Shown here: positions 41,272 to 48,908 of the stretch, piece after piece
Layout of the letters: the number at the start of each line of letters is the position of its first letter
Numbering within the stretch: position 1 is the first letter of the stretch
Source: Clostridia bacterium
Lineage (GTDB): Bacteria; Bacillota; Clostridia; Oscillospirales; Acutalibacteraceae
Assembly (NCBI GenBank): GCA_017409265.1
Contig: JAFQSY010000025.1
Location: 1 to 56,948 of the forward strand
Length of the DNA: 56,948 bases
Direction of reading: 5' to 3'
Position numbers and translations under genes: made by a program
Notes under the pieces: model-generated
Databases searched by the model: none
The model's input: only the letters and a program-made list of their open reading frames with translations
Told to the model about the DNA's origin: nothing

Positions 41272-42369
41272 TCACCATCTGTTTTCAACATATTCGCAGA
41301 AAGCGTACATATCCTTGATTTCGAGCTTTGTGCCGTCATCGAGGGTAACGTCGCCGCTCCATAAACCGTGAACCTGATGGGTGTGCATTCTTCCGATTTT
41401 GAGGTCAAGGTCGGTGTGATAGTCATAGAAAGGCTTCATCGTCAGGTTAAATCTGCCGTCCTCGGAAATAAATTTCCAGGGCTGCATATATTTATCGGGC
41501 TTCGGGAAGGTTTCAACGTCAACCGCACCGAATTTATGAGCCTTGCCGTCGTAGAAAAGGCAGGTTTCGGTAGCGTTCGATTCGTTGCCGATTGCCCATG
41601 TGATTTCAAAGCCGAAAAGATGCTGTTTGCCTTCGGCATCAGTCAGATATGTTGAGCCTGCGCCCCAATACCAGACCATTTTATGAACGGTGTTTACTCT
41701 GCCCCAGTCGAGGGTGCAGAAGCTGTCTGCCTTTGAGAAAACATAGGTATCATCGCCGATTCTGAATGTGCCTTCGCAGGGCATGCACATCTGCTTTGTG
41801 GTCATGAAATATTTCTTATCGCTCTCATCAAAGGGCAGAACGGTTGTGATGTTTTCAAGACCGGGCATGATATCCATTGTGAAATCGCATTCGACGGGAG
41901 TTCCCTTATGGTCAACCTTATACCAAAGTCTTCTTGATGTTTCCTTAGTGTCAAAATCAAAATCGGCTTTGCCGACTTTATCTTTATATCTGTTGGGAAC
42001 GTCGCCTTTTGCAGGGGGAACATGCTTGTTCGTGCCGAGGAAATACTGAACGGTGTCGATGATAACCTCGCCGTTTTCTATGTCAACAAGCTTTGCGCCG
42101 ACAAATCCGCCGATATGAATGTTTGCAAAGTTAATCTGCACCATAAGCTTGCCGTTGCAGACCTGATAAAAATCCCATTCTTTTCGGCTCATGATGCCTG
42201 ATTTGACATAATCTCTGTTATATTCAAAAACATTGTGTCTTGCCCAGCCCTTGGCAAGAAGAGTTCCGTCGGGCGCAAGCAGGGGAGTGTTTTGGGTGTA
42301 TTCCGTCTGCTTTGATTTTTCTTTCCATTTGCCGAACGGCACATAGGTTCTTTCGGTTTCGTTAATCAT
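41272..42369 (-). CDS. DUF2804 family protein
   Basis: A 365-residue soluble protein. The start at 42369 follows GGAGGA; the extra upstream codons are leader. Family features: KGWARHNVFEYNRDYV near residue 45, RKEWDFYQV, SRRLWYKVDHKGTPVECDF in the middle and FGFEITWAIGNESNATETCLFYDG later. The fold is probably a lipocalin-like beta barrel. Function is not known. The unit is monocistronic, facing away from the aspS leader. Confidence 0.8.
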   Translation of the reverse strand: MINETERTYVPFGKWKEKSKQTEYTQNTPLLAPDGTLLAKGWARHNVFEYNRDYVKSGIMSRKEWDFYQVCNGKLMVQINFANIHIGGFVGAKLVDIENGEVIIDTVQYFLGTNKHVPPAKGDVPNRYKDKVGKADFDFDTKETSRRLWYKVDHKGTPVECDFTMDIMPGLENITTVLPFDESDKKYFMTTKQMCMPCEGTFRIGDDTYVFSKADSFCTLDWGRVNTVHKMVWYWGAGSTYLTDAEGKQHLFGFEITWAIGNESNATETCLFYDGKAHKFGAVDVETFPKPDKYMQPWKFISEDGRFNLTMKPFYDYHTDLDLKIGRMHTHQVHGLWSGDVTLDDGTKLEIKDMYAFCEYVENRW

Positions 42370-42515
42370 CTCAATTCCTCCGATCGTGTTAATAATAGAA
42401 TTATAATATGAAATTGTAATTATTGCAATGATTTTTAGCATAAATAACAGTTTTTTACGTCAAAATATCACATAACGATTATTTATAAAATCCAAGATTT
42501 ATTAAATAATAACGA

Positions 42516-42544
42516 TTGACAACGCATTTTCAATTTGTTATAAT
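42516..42544 (+). promoter_or_regulatory. Consensus promoter of the aspS-gatC/gatA/gatB operon
   Basis: Perfect TTGACA (42516-42521), 17-base spacer, perfect TATAAT (42539-42544). Transcription should begin near 42551. Confidence 0.92.
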
Positions 42545-42550
42545 GCGATT

Positions 42551-42770
42551 TGAAGACCCGCCTTTTTCGGAAAGTCTGCAAGAGATAGTGCGTCACAGGC
42601 TGAAAGCGCACTTCAGATGAGTAGTAAGCGCGGCAACACTTCAACGGTTCCCCAAAACAGAATAAAAAGAGCGGATATCATTTTCTGATATCAATACGGG
42701 TGGCACCGCGGGTATAATAACTATAACTCGTCCCGGGAATTTCTTTTTGGAATTCCCGGGGCTTTTTTGT
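42551..42770 (+). promoter_or_regulatory. T-box riboswitch leader
   Basis: The diagnostic T-box sequence GGGTGGCACCGCGGG is at 42698-42712, followed by terminator stem CCCGGGAATT/AATTCCCGGG (42732-42760) and TTTTTT. Upstream, TTGAAG near 42550 can pair with CTTCAA near 42640, enclosing AGAGA (42581-42585) and GTGCG/CGCAC, which fits a compact Stem I. A GAU at 42616-42618 is a candidate Asp specifier, but I could not fold the specifier loop with certainty; Asn (AAC) is not excluded. Uncharged tRNA would favour read-through into aspS. Confidence 0.9.
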
Positions 42771-42824
42771 TTTGTTTAATAATAAATATGATACAGAGAA
42801 ACCACCTAATGGAGGTATGATAAA

Positions 42825-44933
42825 ATGTACAGAACTCATCGTTGCAACGAAATAAGAGAGAGCCATATCGGTCAGAGAGTTGAGCTCGCAGGCTGGGTTG
42901 ACGTTATCCGTGACCACGGCGGTGTTCTTTTCGTTGATTTGCGTGACGAAACAGGTGTAACACAGGTTGTTGTTCATGACGAAAATCTTCTTAAAGGCAT
43001 CGCTAAAGAAACTGTTATTTCGGTTTCGGGTGTTGTTACGAAGCGTGACGAAAGCACCGTTAATCCCAAGATAGAAACAGGTCTTGTTGAGCTTGTTGCG
43101 GATAAGCTCGATGTTCTCGGCGTATGCAGCCGTGATCTTCCTTTCGAAATCGGCTCAACCGATACTAATGAAAACATCCGTCTTAAGCACAGATTTCTCG
43201 ATTTGAGAAATCCTGCTCTTCATAATAATATTTTGCTCCGTTCAAAAGTTATCGGCCACATGAGAAAGCTCATGGAGGAGAGGGGATTCCTTGATATTCA
43301 GACCCCCATCCTTACCGCATCTTCACCCGAAGGCGCAAGAGATTTCCTTGTTCCCAGCCGTAAGCATCCGGGCAAGTTCTATGCTCTGCCGCAGGCTCCG
43401 CAGCAGTTCAAGCAGCTGCTCATGGTTTCGGGATTTGATAAGTATTATCAGATTGCACCCTGCTTCAGAGATGAGGATGCCCGTGCAGACCGTTCGCCCG
43501 GTGAATTTTATCAGCTTGATTTTGAGATGGCATTCTCAACCCAGGACGAAGTTCTTGAGGTTTGTGAAAGCGTTGTAAGCGATATTTTCAAAACCTTCTC
43601 GGATAAGAAGGTTACCGCATCGCCCTTCAGACGCATTCCTTATGCAGAGGCAATGGCAAAATACGGCTCGGATAAGCCCGACCTTCGCAACCCCCTTATC
43701 ATCTGCGACCTTACCGATATGTTCAAGAGAGTTCAGTTCAAGCCTTTCATGAACAAGTTTGTAAGAGCTATCGTTGCTCCCTGCAAGAACGAAAGATGGT
43801 TCTTTGACAAGTCACTTGCATTCGCAACAAAGCAGGCAAAGATGGCAGGTCTTGCCCACATCACTCTTCTCGATGCCGCAAACTACGGCTTCAAGGATGA
43901 CCCCATCAGCAAAGTCATGACCGAGGAAGAAAAGAGAGAAATTGTTGAGCTTACGGGTGTTAAGGAAGGCGAAACAATCTTCTTTATCTGCGACAATATT
44001 TCCGATGTTGCCGATAAGAACGCAGGCGTTATCCGCACATGGCTCGGCAATGAGCTTGAGCTTATCAAAAACGATGCGTTTGAGTTCTGCTTTGTTGTTG
44101 ACTTCCCCATGTATGAGCGTGACGAAACAACAGATAAGATTATCTTTACTCATAACCCGTTCTCAATGCCTCAGGGCGGACTTGAGGCACTCGAAACAAA
44201 AGACCCCACCGAGGTTCTTGCATATCAGTACGACCTTGTATGTAACGGCATTGAGCTGGCTTCCGGTGCGGTCAGAAACCACAGCCCCGAAATCATGAGA
44301 AAAGCCTTTGAAATCGCAGGTTACAGTGAGGATGAGGTTGAAAGACGCTTCAGCGCACTTTATAACGCATTCCAGTTCGGCGCTCCTCCCCATGCAGGTA
44401 TGGCACCCGGCGTAGACCGAATTATCATGCTTCTTGCGGATACCGAAACCATCAGAGATGTTATTGCATTCCCGCTTGACGGAACGGCGCAGGATCAGAT
44501 GCTTGGTGCACCCGGCGAGGTTACGGAGCTTCAGCTCTTTGAAGCAAACGTCAGCATCAGAGGCAAGGGCGGCGCAGTTGAGATTTCAGGCTCTGAAAGC
44601 GACAGCTCCGCATTTACCGCTACCGTTAATTCCGCAAAGGGCGGCGCCATGACCAAGGAAGGCTGGCTCAAGGAGCTTGAGAGCGTAAACGAACTCAGCT
44701 TTGACGCAGACGAGAAGAAAAAGATGCAGAAGATTCTCGATATGATGGGCAAAAACGAGGCTGAGCTCGGAAAAACCGATACAGCCGATGTTGAAGCAAT
44801 GGTTTATGTTATGCCCATGACAAACGTTTTGAGAAATGACGGCAGAAATCAGCCCTTTGCCCGTAAAGACCTGCTTGAAGGTGCTCCCCAGAGCACCGAG
44901 GACAGCTGGCAGGTTCCCAGACTCGTGAAGTGA
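42825..44933 (+). CDS. aspS: Aspartyl-tRNA synthetase fused to GatC
   Basis: A 702-residue protein, about 100 longer than bacterial AspRS. Residues 1-110 are the anticodon-binding OB fold, 130-590 the class II catalytic core with the bacterial GAD insertion. Motif 2 is FRDEDARADRSPGEF and motif 3 is GMAPGVDRIIMLL. After the normal AspRS end (GAPGEVTELQLFEANV) and a Gly/Ser-rich linker, residues about 609-702 match GatC: TKEGWLKELESVNELSFDADEKKKM, VEAMVYVMPMTNVLRND and the terminal DSWQVPRLVK. Met609 has AAAGGG 8 bases before it, so free GatC could also be made by internal initiation. The fusion ties Asp charging of tRNA-Asn to the amidotransferase. Regulated by the T-box. Confidence 0.92.
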   Translation: MYRTHRCNEIRESHIGQRVELAGWVDVIRDHGGVLFVDLRDETGVTQVVVHDENLLKGIAKETVISVSGVVTKRDESTVNPKIETGLVELVADKLDVLGVCSRDLPFEIGSTDTNENIRLKHRFLDLRNPALHNNILLRSKVIGHMRKLMEERGFLDIQTPILTASSPEGARDFLVPSRKHPGKFYALPQAPQQFKQLLMVSGFDKYYQIAPCFRDEDARADRSPGEFYQLDFEMAFSTQDEVLEVCESVVSDIFKTFSDKKVTASPFRRIPYAEAMAKYGSDKPDLRNPLIICDLTDMFKRVQFKPFMNKFVRAIVAPCKNERWFFDKSLAFATKQAKMAGLAHITLLDAANYGFKDDPISKVMTEEEKREIVELTGVKEGETIFFICDNISDVADKNAGVIRTWLGNELELIKNDAFEFCFVVDFPMYERDETTDKIIFTHNPFSMPQGGLEALETKDPTEVLAYQYDLVCNGIELASGAVRNHSPEIMRKAFEIAGYSEDEVERRFSALYNAFQFGAPPHAGMAPGVDRIIMLLADTETIRDVIAFPLDGTAQDQMLGAPGEVTELQLFEANVSIRGKGGAVEISGSESDSSAFTATVNSAKGGAMTKEGWLKELESVNELSFDADEKKKMQKILDMMGKNEAELGKTDTADVEAMVYVMPMTNVLRNDGRNQPFARKDLLEGAPQSTEDSWQVPRLVK

Positions 44934-44944
44934 GGTGCAGATAA

Positions 44945-46123
44945 ATGATTTATATTAACGAGATAAATGCGGCAGGTAAAATTGCCGTAGACGATACAAT
45001 CCTTGTAAAAGATGTTCCTGCAACAGCAGGCTCAAAAATGCTTGAGAATTTCAAGCCCCTTTTCAGCGCAGAAGCTGTTGAAAGACTTGAAAAGGCAGGC
45101 TATGCAGTCGCAGGTAAAACAAATGTCGGTGAATTTGGTCTTGACCTTATGGGCGAAACTTCATATTTTGCTCCCGAAACCGAAAACGGCAGCCTTGTCG
45201 GTGCGGCAGCATCGCTTGTTGCATCGGGCAAGGTTAAGGCGGCGCTTAATGTTGACCTTAACGGTGCTCCCAGACGTGCGGCAGCAGTTTCGTGCGTTGA
45301 TTTTATCAAGCCCACTTACGGTACCGTTTCACGCTACGGTATCATTGCATGCGCATGCTCGGGCGAGCAGATAGGCGTTACCGCCAAAAATGCCGACGAT
45401 GCAAAAGAGATTCTTTCTGTAATTGCAGGTCATGACAGCAAGGACGGCACAAGCCTTCCTGCCGAAAAATATGAATATTCAACAGAAGAAAATGTTGCAG
45501 AAATGAAAATCTGCATCGCAAAAGAGCTTTATGATGCTGCAAGCGCAGAGGTTAAGGCAAAGATTGATGGCTTTGCAGAAAGCCTTAAGAAGCTCGGCGC
45601 AAAGGTTGAAGAAGTTTCCCTCGGTATGGCTGAACAGGCTAAAACCGCATGGCAGATTCTCATGTCTGCCGAAACCACCAATAACCTTTCAAGATTTGAC
45701 GGCGTTAAGTACGGGTACAGAACCCCCGAATATAAAAACATTGACGAGCTTTATGTAAAGAGCCGTTCCGAATCAATGGGCTTCCTTGCAAAGGCAACGA
45801 TTATTTACGGCTCCGATGTTCTTGCAAAGGCAAAATACGAAAAGTGCTATGATAAATCGCTCCGTATCCGCCGTATTGTATGCGATAAGGCAAGAGAAAT
45901 CCTTGCAGACTATGACGCAATTCTTGCTCCCGCATGCTCACAGGTAAGCTACAAGCCTTATGATACCGCCGATGCTTTCGAAAAGGTCTATGAAGAAAGC
46001 CTTTTCACCGCAATTCCCTCAATCACGGGTATGCCTGCAATGGTAACAAAGGGTGTTCAGCTTATTGCGGATTCATATAAAGAGAGTGTGCTTCTGAGCA
46101 TTGCAAAAAGTGTGGAGGTGTAA
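44945..46123 (+). CDS. gatA: GatA-like subunit, shortened and lacking the catalytic nucleophile
   Basis: A 392-residue amidase-fold protein, against about 485 for normal GatA. The first 55-60 residues of the family are missing: the Lys of the triad (ILVKD, K22) lies almost at the start. The next region aligns well (KMLENF...AVERLEKAGYAVAGKTNVGEF), as do KPTYGTVSRYG and NNLSRFDGVKYGYRT. The signature GGSSGGS is reduced to NGSLVGA (82-88 region), and the segment GSDTGGSIRQPAA reads NVDLNGAPRRAAA, so the nucleophilic Ser is Ala108. The C-terminal glutamine-site loop (GLPIGLQ region) is also shortened. By known GatA chemistry it should not hydrolyse glutamine. GAGGTG precedes the start, and no frameshift or stop suggests decay. 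Confidence 0.85.
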   Translation: MIYINEINAAGKIAVDDTILVKDVPATAGSKMLENFKPLFSAEAVERLEKAGYAVAGKTNVGEFGLDLMGETSYFAPETENGSLVGAAASLVASGKVKAALNVDLNGAPRRAAAVSCVDFIKPTYGTVSRYGIIACACSGEQIGVTAKNADDAKEILSVIAGHDSKDGTSLPAEKYEYSTEENVAEMKICIAKELYDAASAEVKAKIDGFAESLKKLGAKVEEVSLGMAEQAKTAWQILMSAETTNNLSRFDGVKYGYRTPEYKNIDELYVKSRSESMGFLAKATIIYGSDVLAKAKYEKCYDKSLRIRRIVCDKAREILADYDAILAPACSQVSYKPYDTADAFEKVYEESLFTAIPSITGMPAMVTKGVQLIADSYKESVLLSIAKSVEV

Positions 46124-46126
46124 ATA

Positions 46127-47536
46127 ATGAAATACGAACTTGTTATAGGTTTGGAAACTCACGTTGAACTTTCCACCGATTCAAAGCTTTTCTGTTCCTG
46201 CGGCGGTCACTCAAGCCCCAAGGAGCCCAATGACTGCGTATGCCCTGCTTGCAGCGGTATGCCAGGCATGCTTCCCGTAACCAACAAGCACGCAATCGAG
46301 CTTGCAGTTAAGGCAGGCTTTATGCTCAACTGCAAAATAAATCAGTACACAACCTTCGATAAGAAGAGCTATTATTATCCCGATCTTCCCTGTGCTTATC
46401 AGATAACACAGTGGTTCCATCCCATCTGTGTTGACGGCAGTGTGCAGATAGGCGAAAGAACAATCGGAATCAAGCAGATTCACGTTGAAGAGGACGCAGG
46501 TAAGCTTGTTCATGACGAAGCAACCAACACTTCATTTGTTGATTTCAACCGTACCAGCGTTCCCCTTATCGAAATCGTCAGCAGACCCGATTTCCGTTCG
46601 TCGGATGAGGTTATTGCATATCTCAAAAAGCTTAAGTCAAGCCTTCAGTTTGCAGGCATTTCCGAATGCGAAGAGGGCGCAATGAGATGCGACGTTAATA
46701 TTTCCGTACGTCCTGAAGGCTCAAATGAGCTCGGCGTACGTTCGGAAATCAAAAACATGAGTTCACTTTCAGAAATCAAGGATGCAATTGAATTTGAAAA
46801 GGTGCGCCATGTTGATGCCATCGAGCGACACACGGAGATGCTTGTTCAGGAAACACGCCGTTGGGACGATGTTAAGCGCCGTACTTTCCCCATGCGTAAC
46901 AAAGAAACCGCAGCGGATTACCGCTATTTCCCCGACCCCAACCTCATGCCCATCGTTATTGACGACGAGTGGCTTGCAGAAATCAAGGCAAGCATGCCTG
47001 CAACTGCAGAGGAAAAGAGCGGATATTATGAGGAAATGGGAATTGCCGCAAAAGAAGCAGCGGTTCTTTCGTCCGACAGAAAGCTTTCCGATATGTTTGA
47101 TGATGTTGTTGCTATGGGCAGAAGCCCCAAGACCGTTGCAAGTTGGATTCTTACAGAGTGTATGGGTCAGATGAAGCGCCTTGAGCTTACATCTCTTGAT
47201 ATTGAGCCTGCAAAGCTTGCAAGAATCATTGAGCTTGTTGAGGACGGAGAAATCACCCGAGCAGCAGGCAAGAAGGTTCTTTCGGCAGTTTTTGAAAATA
47301 ATGTTGATGTTGACAAATTCTGCGAAGAAAACAATCTCAATGCAAAGATTGACAACAGCTTCATTCTTGAAACAGTCCGCCGTGTTATCGGCGAAAATGA
47401 CAAGGCTGTTGCCGACTATAAGAGCGGCAAAGTCAAGGCTATGCAGTCAATCTTCGGCTGTATAATGAAGGAGCTTAAGGGTAACGGCGACCCCGCAGTT
47501 ATCAGAAGCCTTCTTGAAAAAGAGCTTAACGCTTAA
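46127..47536 (+). CDS. gatB: Aspartyl/glutamyl-tRNA amidotransferase subunit B
   Basis: A 469-residue GatB of normal length. The N-terminal kinase cradle has YELVIGLETHVEL, Zn-type Cys residues (FCSC...CVCPACSGMPG), IKQIHVEEDAGK and FNRTSVPLIEIVS. The helical and YqeY-like tail domains (about 290-469) end the protein, with KVKAMQSIFGCIMKELKG. GatB activates Asp- or Glu-tRNA with ATP and adds ammonia. All expected motifs look intact, in contrast to the adjacent GatA. The start lies 3 bases after the gatA stop with a GGAGGTG site. Confidence 0.95.
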   Translation: MKYELVIGLETHVELSTDSKLFCSCGGHSSPKEPNDCVCPACSGMPGMLPVTNKHAIELAVKAGFMLNCKINQYTTFDKKSYYYPDLPCAYQITQWFHPICVDGSVQIGERTIGIKQIHVEEDAGKLVHDEATNTSFVDFNRTSVPLIEIVSRPDFRSSDEVIAYLKKLKSSLQFAGISECEEGAMRCDVNISVRPEGSNELGVRSEIKNMSSLSEIKDAIEFEKVRHVDAIERHTEMLVQETRRWDDVKRRTFPMRNKETAADYRYFPDPNLMPIVIDDEWLAEIKASMPATAEEKSGYYEEMGIAAKEAAVLSSDRKLSDMFDDVVAMGRSPKTVASWILTECMGQMKRLELTSLDIEPAKLARIIELVEDGEITRAAGKKVLSAVFENNVDVDKFCEENNLNAKIDNSFILETVRRVIGENDKAVADYKSGKVKAMQSIFGCIMKELKGNGDPAVIRSLLEKELNA

Positions 47537-47542
47537 TATAAT

Positions 47543-47577
47543 TTATGGCGCTGTGCAAAACAGCGCCATTTATTTTT
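47543..47577 (+). terminator. Terminator of the aspS operon
   Basis: TGGCGCTGT (47546-47554) pairs with ACAGCGCCA, followed by TTTATTTTT. Confidence 0.85.
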
Positions 47578-47588
47578 GTGAAAACAGG

Positions 47589-47616
47589 TGGAAAAATTTC
47601 TAAAGTATGTTATAAT
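47589..47616 (+). promoter_or_regulatory. Promoter of the MFS-GH31 unit
   Basis: TGGAAA (47589-47594), 16-base spacer, TATAAT (47611-47616). Confidence 0.55.
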
Positions 47617-47651
47617 AATCAATTGAATAACATAAACAGAGGAAGTGCACA

Positions 47652-48896
47652 ATGAACGCTAAAAACTTCAAACGAACAAAACTTGCCTGCTATACAGCGT
47701 ATTTCACGATGTCATCAATTTTCAGCCTGCCCCCGCTGCTGTTTGCGGCGCTTCAGGATATGTACGGCATTTCATATACGCTTCTCGGTACGCTGGTGCT
47801 TACAAATTTTTGCACCCAGCTTACGGTTGATTTAATTTTTACGGCTTTCACAAAATATTTTAACATAAAAAAGGTTGTCAGAGTCATGCCTCTGATAACT
47901 TCGGCGGGTCTGCTGATTTATGCCCTTGTTCCGAATCTTTTTCCGCAGCATGCATATGCAGGTCTGCTTGTCGGAACTGTGCTTTTCTCAATTTCGGCGG
48001 GTCTTTCAGAGGTGCTTTTAAGCCCCGTTATTGCGGCAATTCCCTCGGATAATCCGCAGAAGGATATGAGTCTGCTTCATTCGCTTTATGCATTCGGTGT
48101 TTTCACCGTTGTTGTTGTCAGCACTCTGTTTCTTCGGATTTTCGGTGCCGATAATTGGATGTATCTCACTCTTTTTTGGGCAGCTCTTCCGATTGCGGCA
48201 GCGGTTATGTTCATGCTTTCGCCCATGCCCGATATGGATGTTTCTTCAGATTCCGAAGGTACAAAGGGTACAAAACGCAGAACCCTTGCCCTTGCTCTTT
48301 GCGTAGGCTCGATTTTCTTCGGCAGCTGTGCCGAAAACGCAATGTCAAACTGGGTTTCAACCTATATTGAAAATGCGCTTCATGTTGATAAAACACTCGG
48401 CGATATTCTCGGCATGGCAATGTTTGCGATTCTTCTCGGAACAGTAAGAATTACATATGCCAAATACGGCAAGAACATAACAAGAATTTTGCTCGCAGGC
48501 ATGGTCGGCGCAACTGTATGCTACCTTGTCGCAGGTCTTTCAACGAATGTTATTTTTGCTTTTGTCGCTTGCGCTTTGATCGGTCTTTTTACCGCCATGC
48601 TTTGGCCCGGAGCGCTTATTATGATGGAGGAGAATGTTCCGGGAGTCGGCGTTGCGGCTTATGCGCTTATGGCGGCGGGTGGCGACCTAGGAGCTTCGGT
48701 TGCACCGCAGCTTCTCGGTATCGTTGTAGATAAGGTTGCGGAAAGCAGTTTTGCCTCGGAGTTTGGTGCAAGTTTTAATCTCGCAGCCGAACAAATCGGA
48801 CTTAAAGCAGGTATGCTTGTAACGGCAATATATCCGCTTATCGGTACGGTTTTGCTTATATTTGCGATTCGTTATTTCAAAAAGCAGAAAAATTGA
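47652..48896 (+). CDS. MFS transporter (sugar-carrier-like)
   Basis: A 414-residue protein with 12 hydrophobic segments. The architecture resembles the FucP/Tsg-type MFS branch: an N-terminal YTAYFTMSSIFSLPPLLF, a LLHSLYAFGVF stretch in TM5 and GSCAENAMSNWVSTYIENAL at the start of the second half. It is followed 12 bases later by GH31, so it probably imports the oligosaccharide that GH31 cleaves. Substrate not readable. Confidence 0.82.
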   Translation: MNAKNFKRTKLACYTAYFTMSSIFSLPPLLFAALQDMYGISYTLLGTLVLTNFCTQLTVDLIFTAFTKYFNIKKVVRVMPLITSAGLLIYALVPNLFPQHAYAGLLVGTVLFSISAGLSEVLLSPVIAAIPSDNPQKDMSLLHSLYAFGVFTVVVVSTLFLRIFGADNWMYLTLFWAALPIAAAVMFMLSPMPDMDVSSDSEGTKGTKRRTLALALCVGSIFFGSCAENAMSNWVSTYIENALHVDKTLGDILGMAMFAILLGTVRITYAKYGKNITRILLAGMVGATVCYLVAGLSTNVIFAFVACALIGLFTAMLWPGALIMMEENVPGVGVAAYALMAAGGDLGASVAPQLLGIVVDKVAESSFASEFGASFNLAAEQIGLKAGMLVTAIYPLIGTVLLIFAIRYFKKQKN

Positions 48897-48908
48897 AAGG
48901 GGTATATT

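Noticed and set aside
44945-46123. gatA as a decayed pseudogene
   Set aside because: The frame is uninterrupted, codon use matches neighbours and surface motifs outside the active site are conserved; a selected non-catalytic role fits better.
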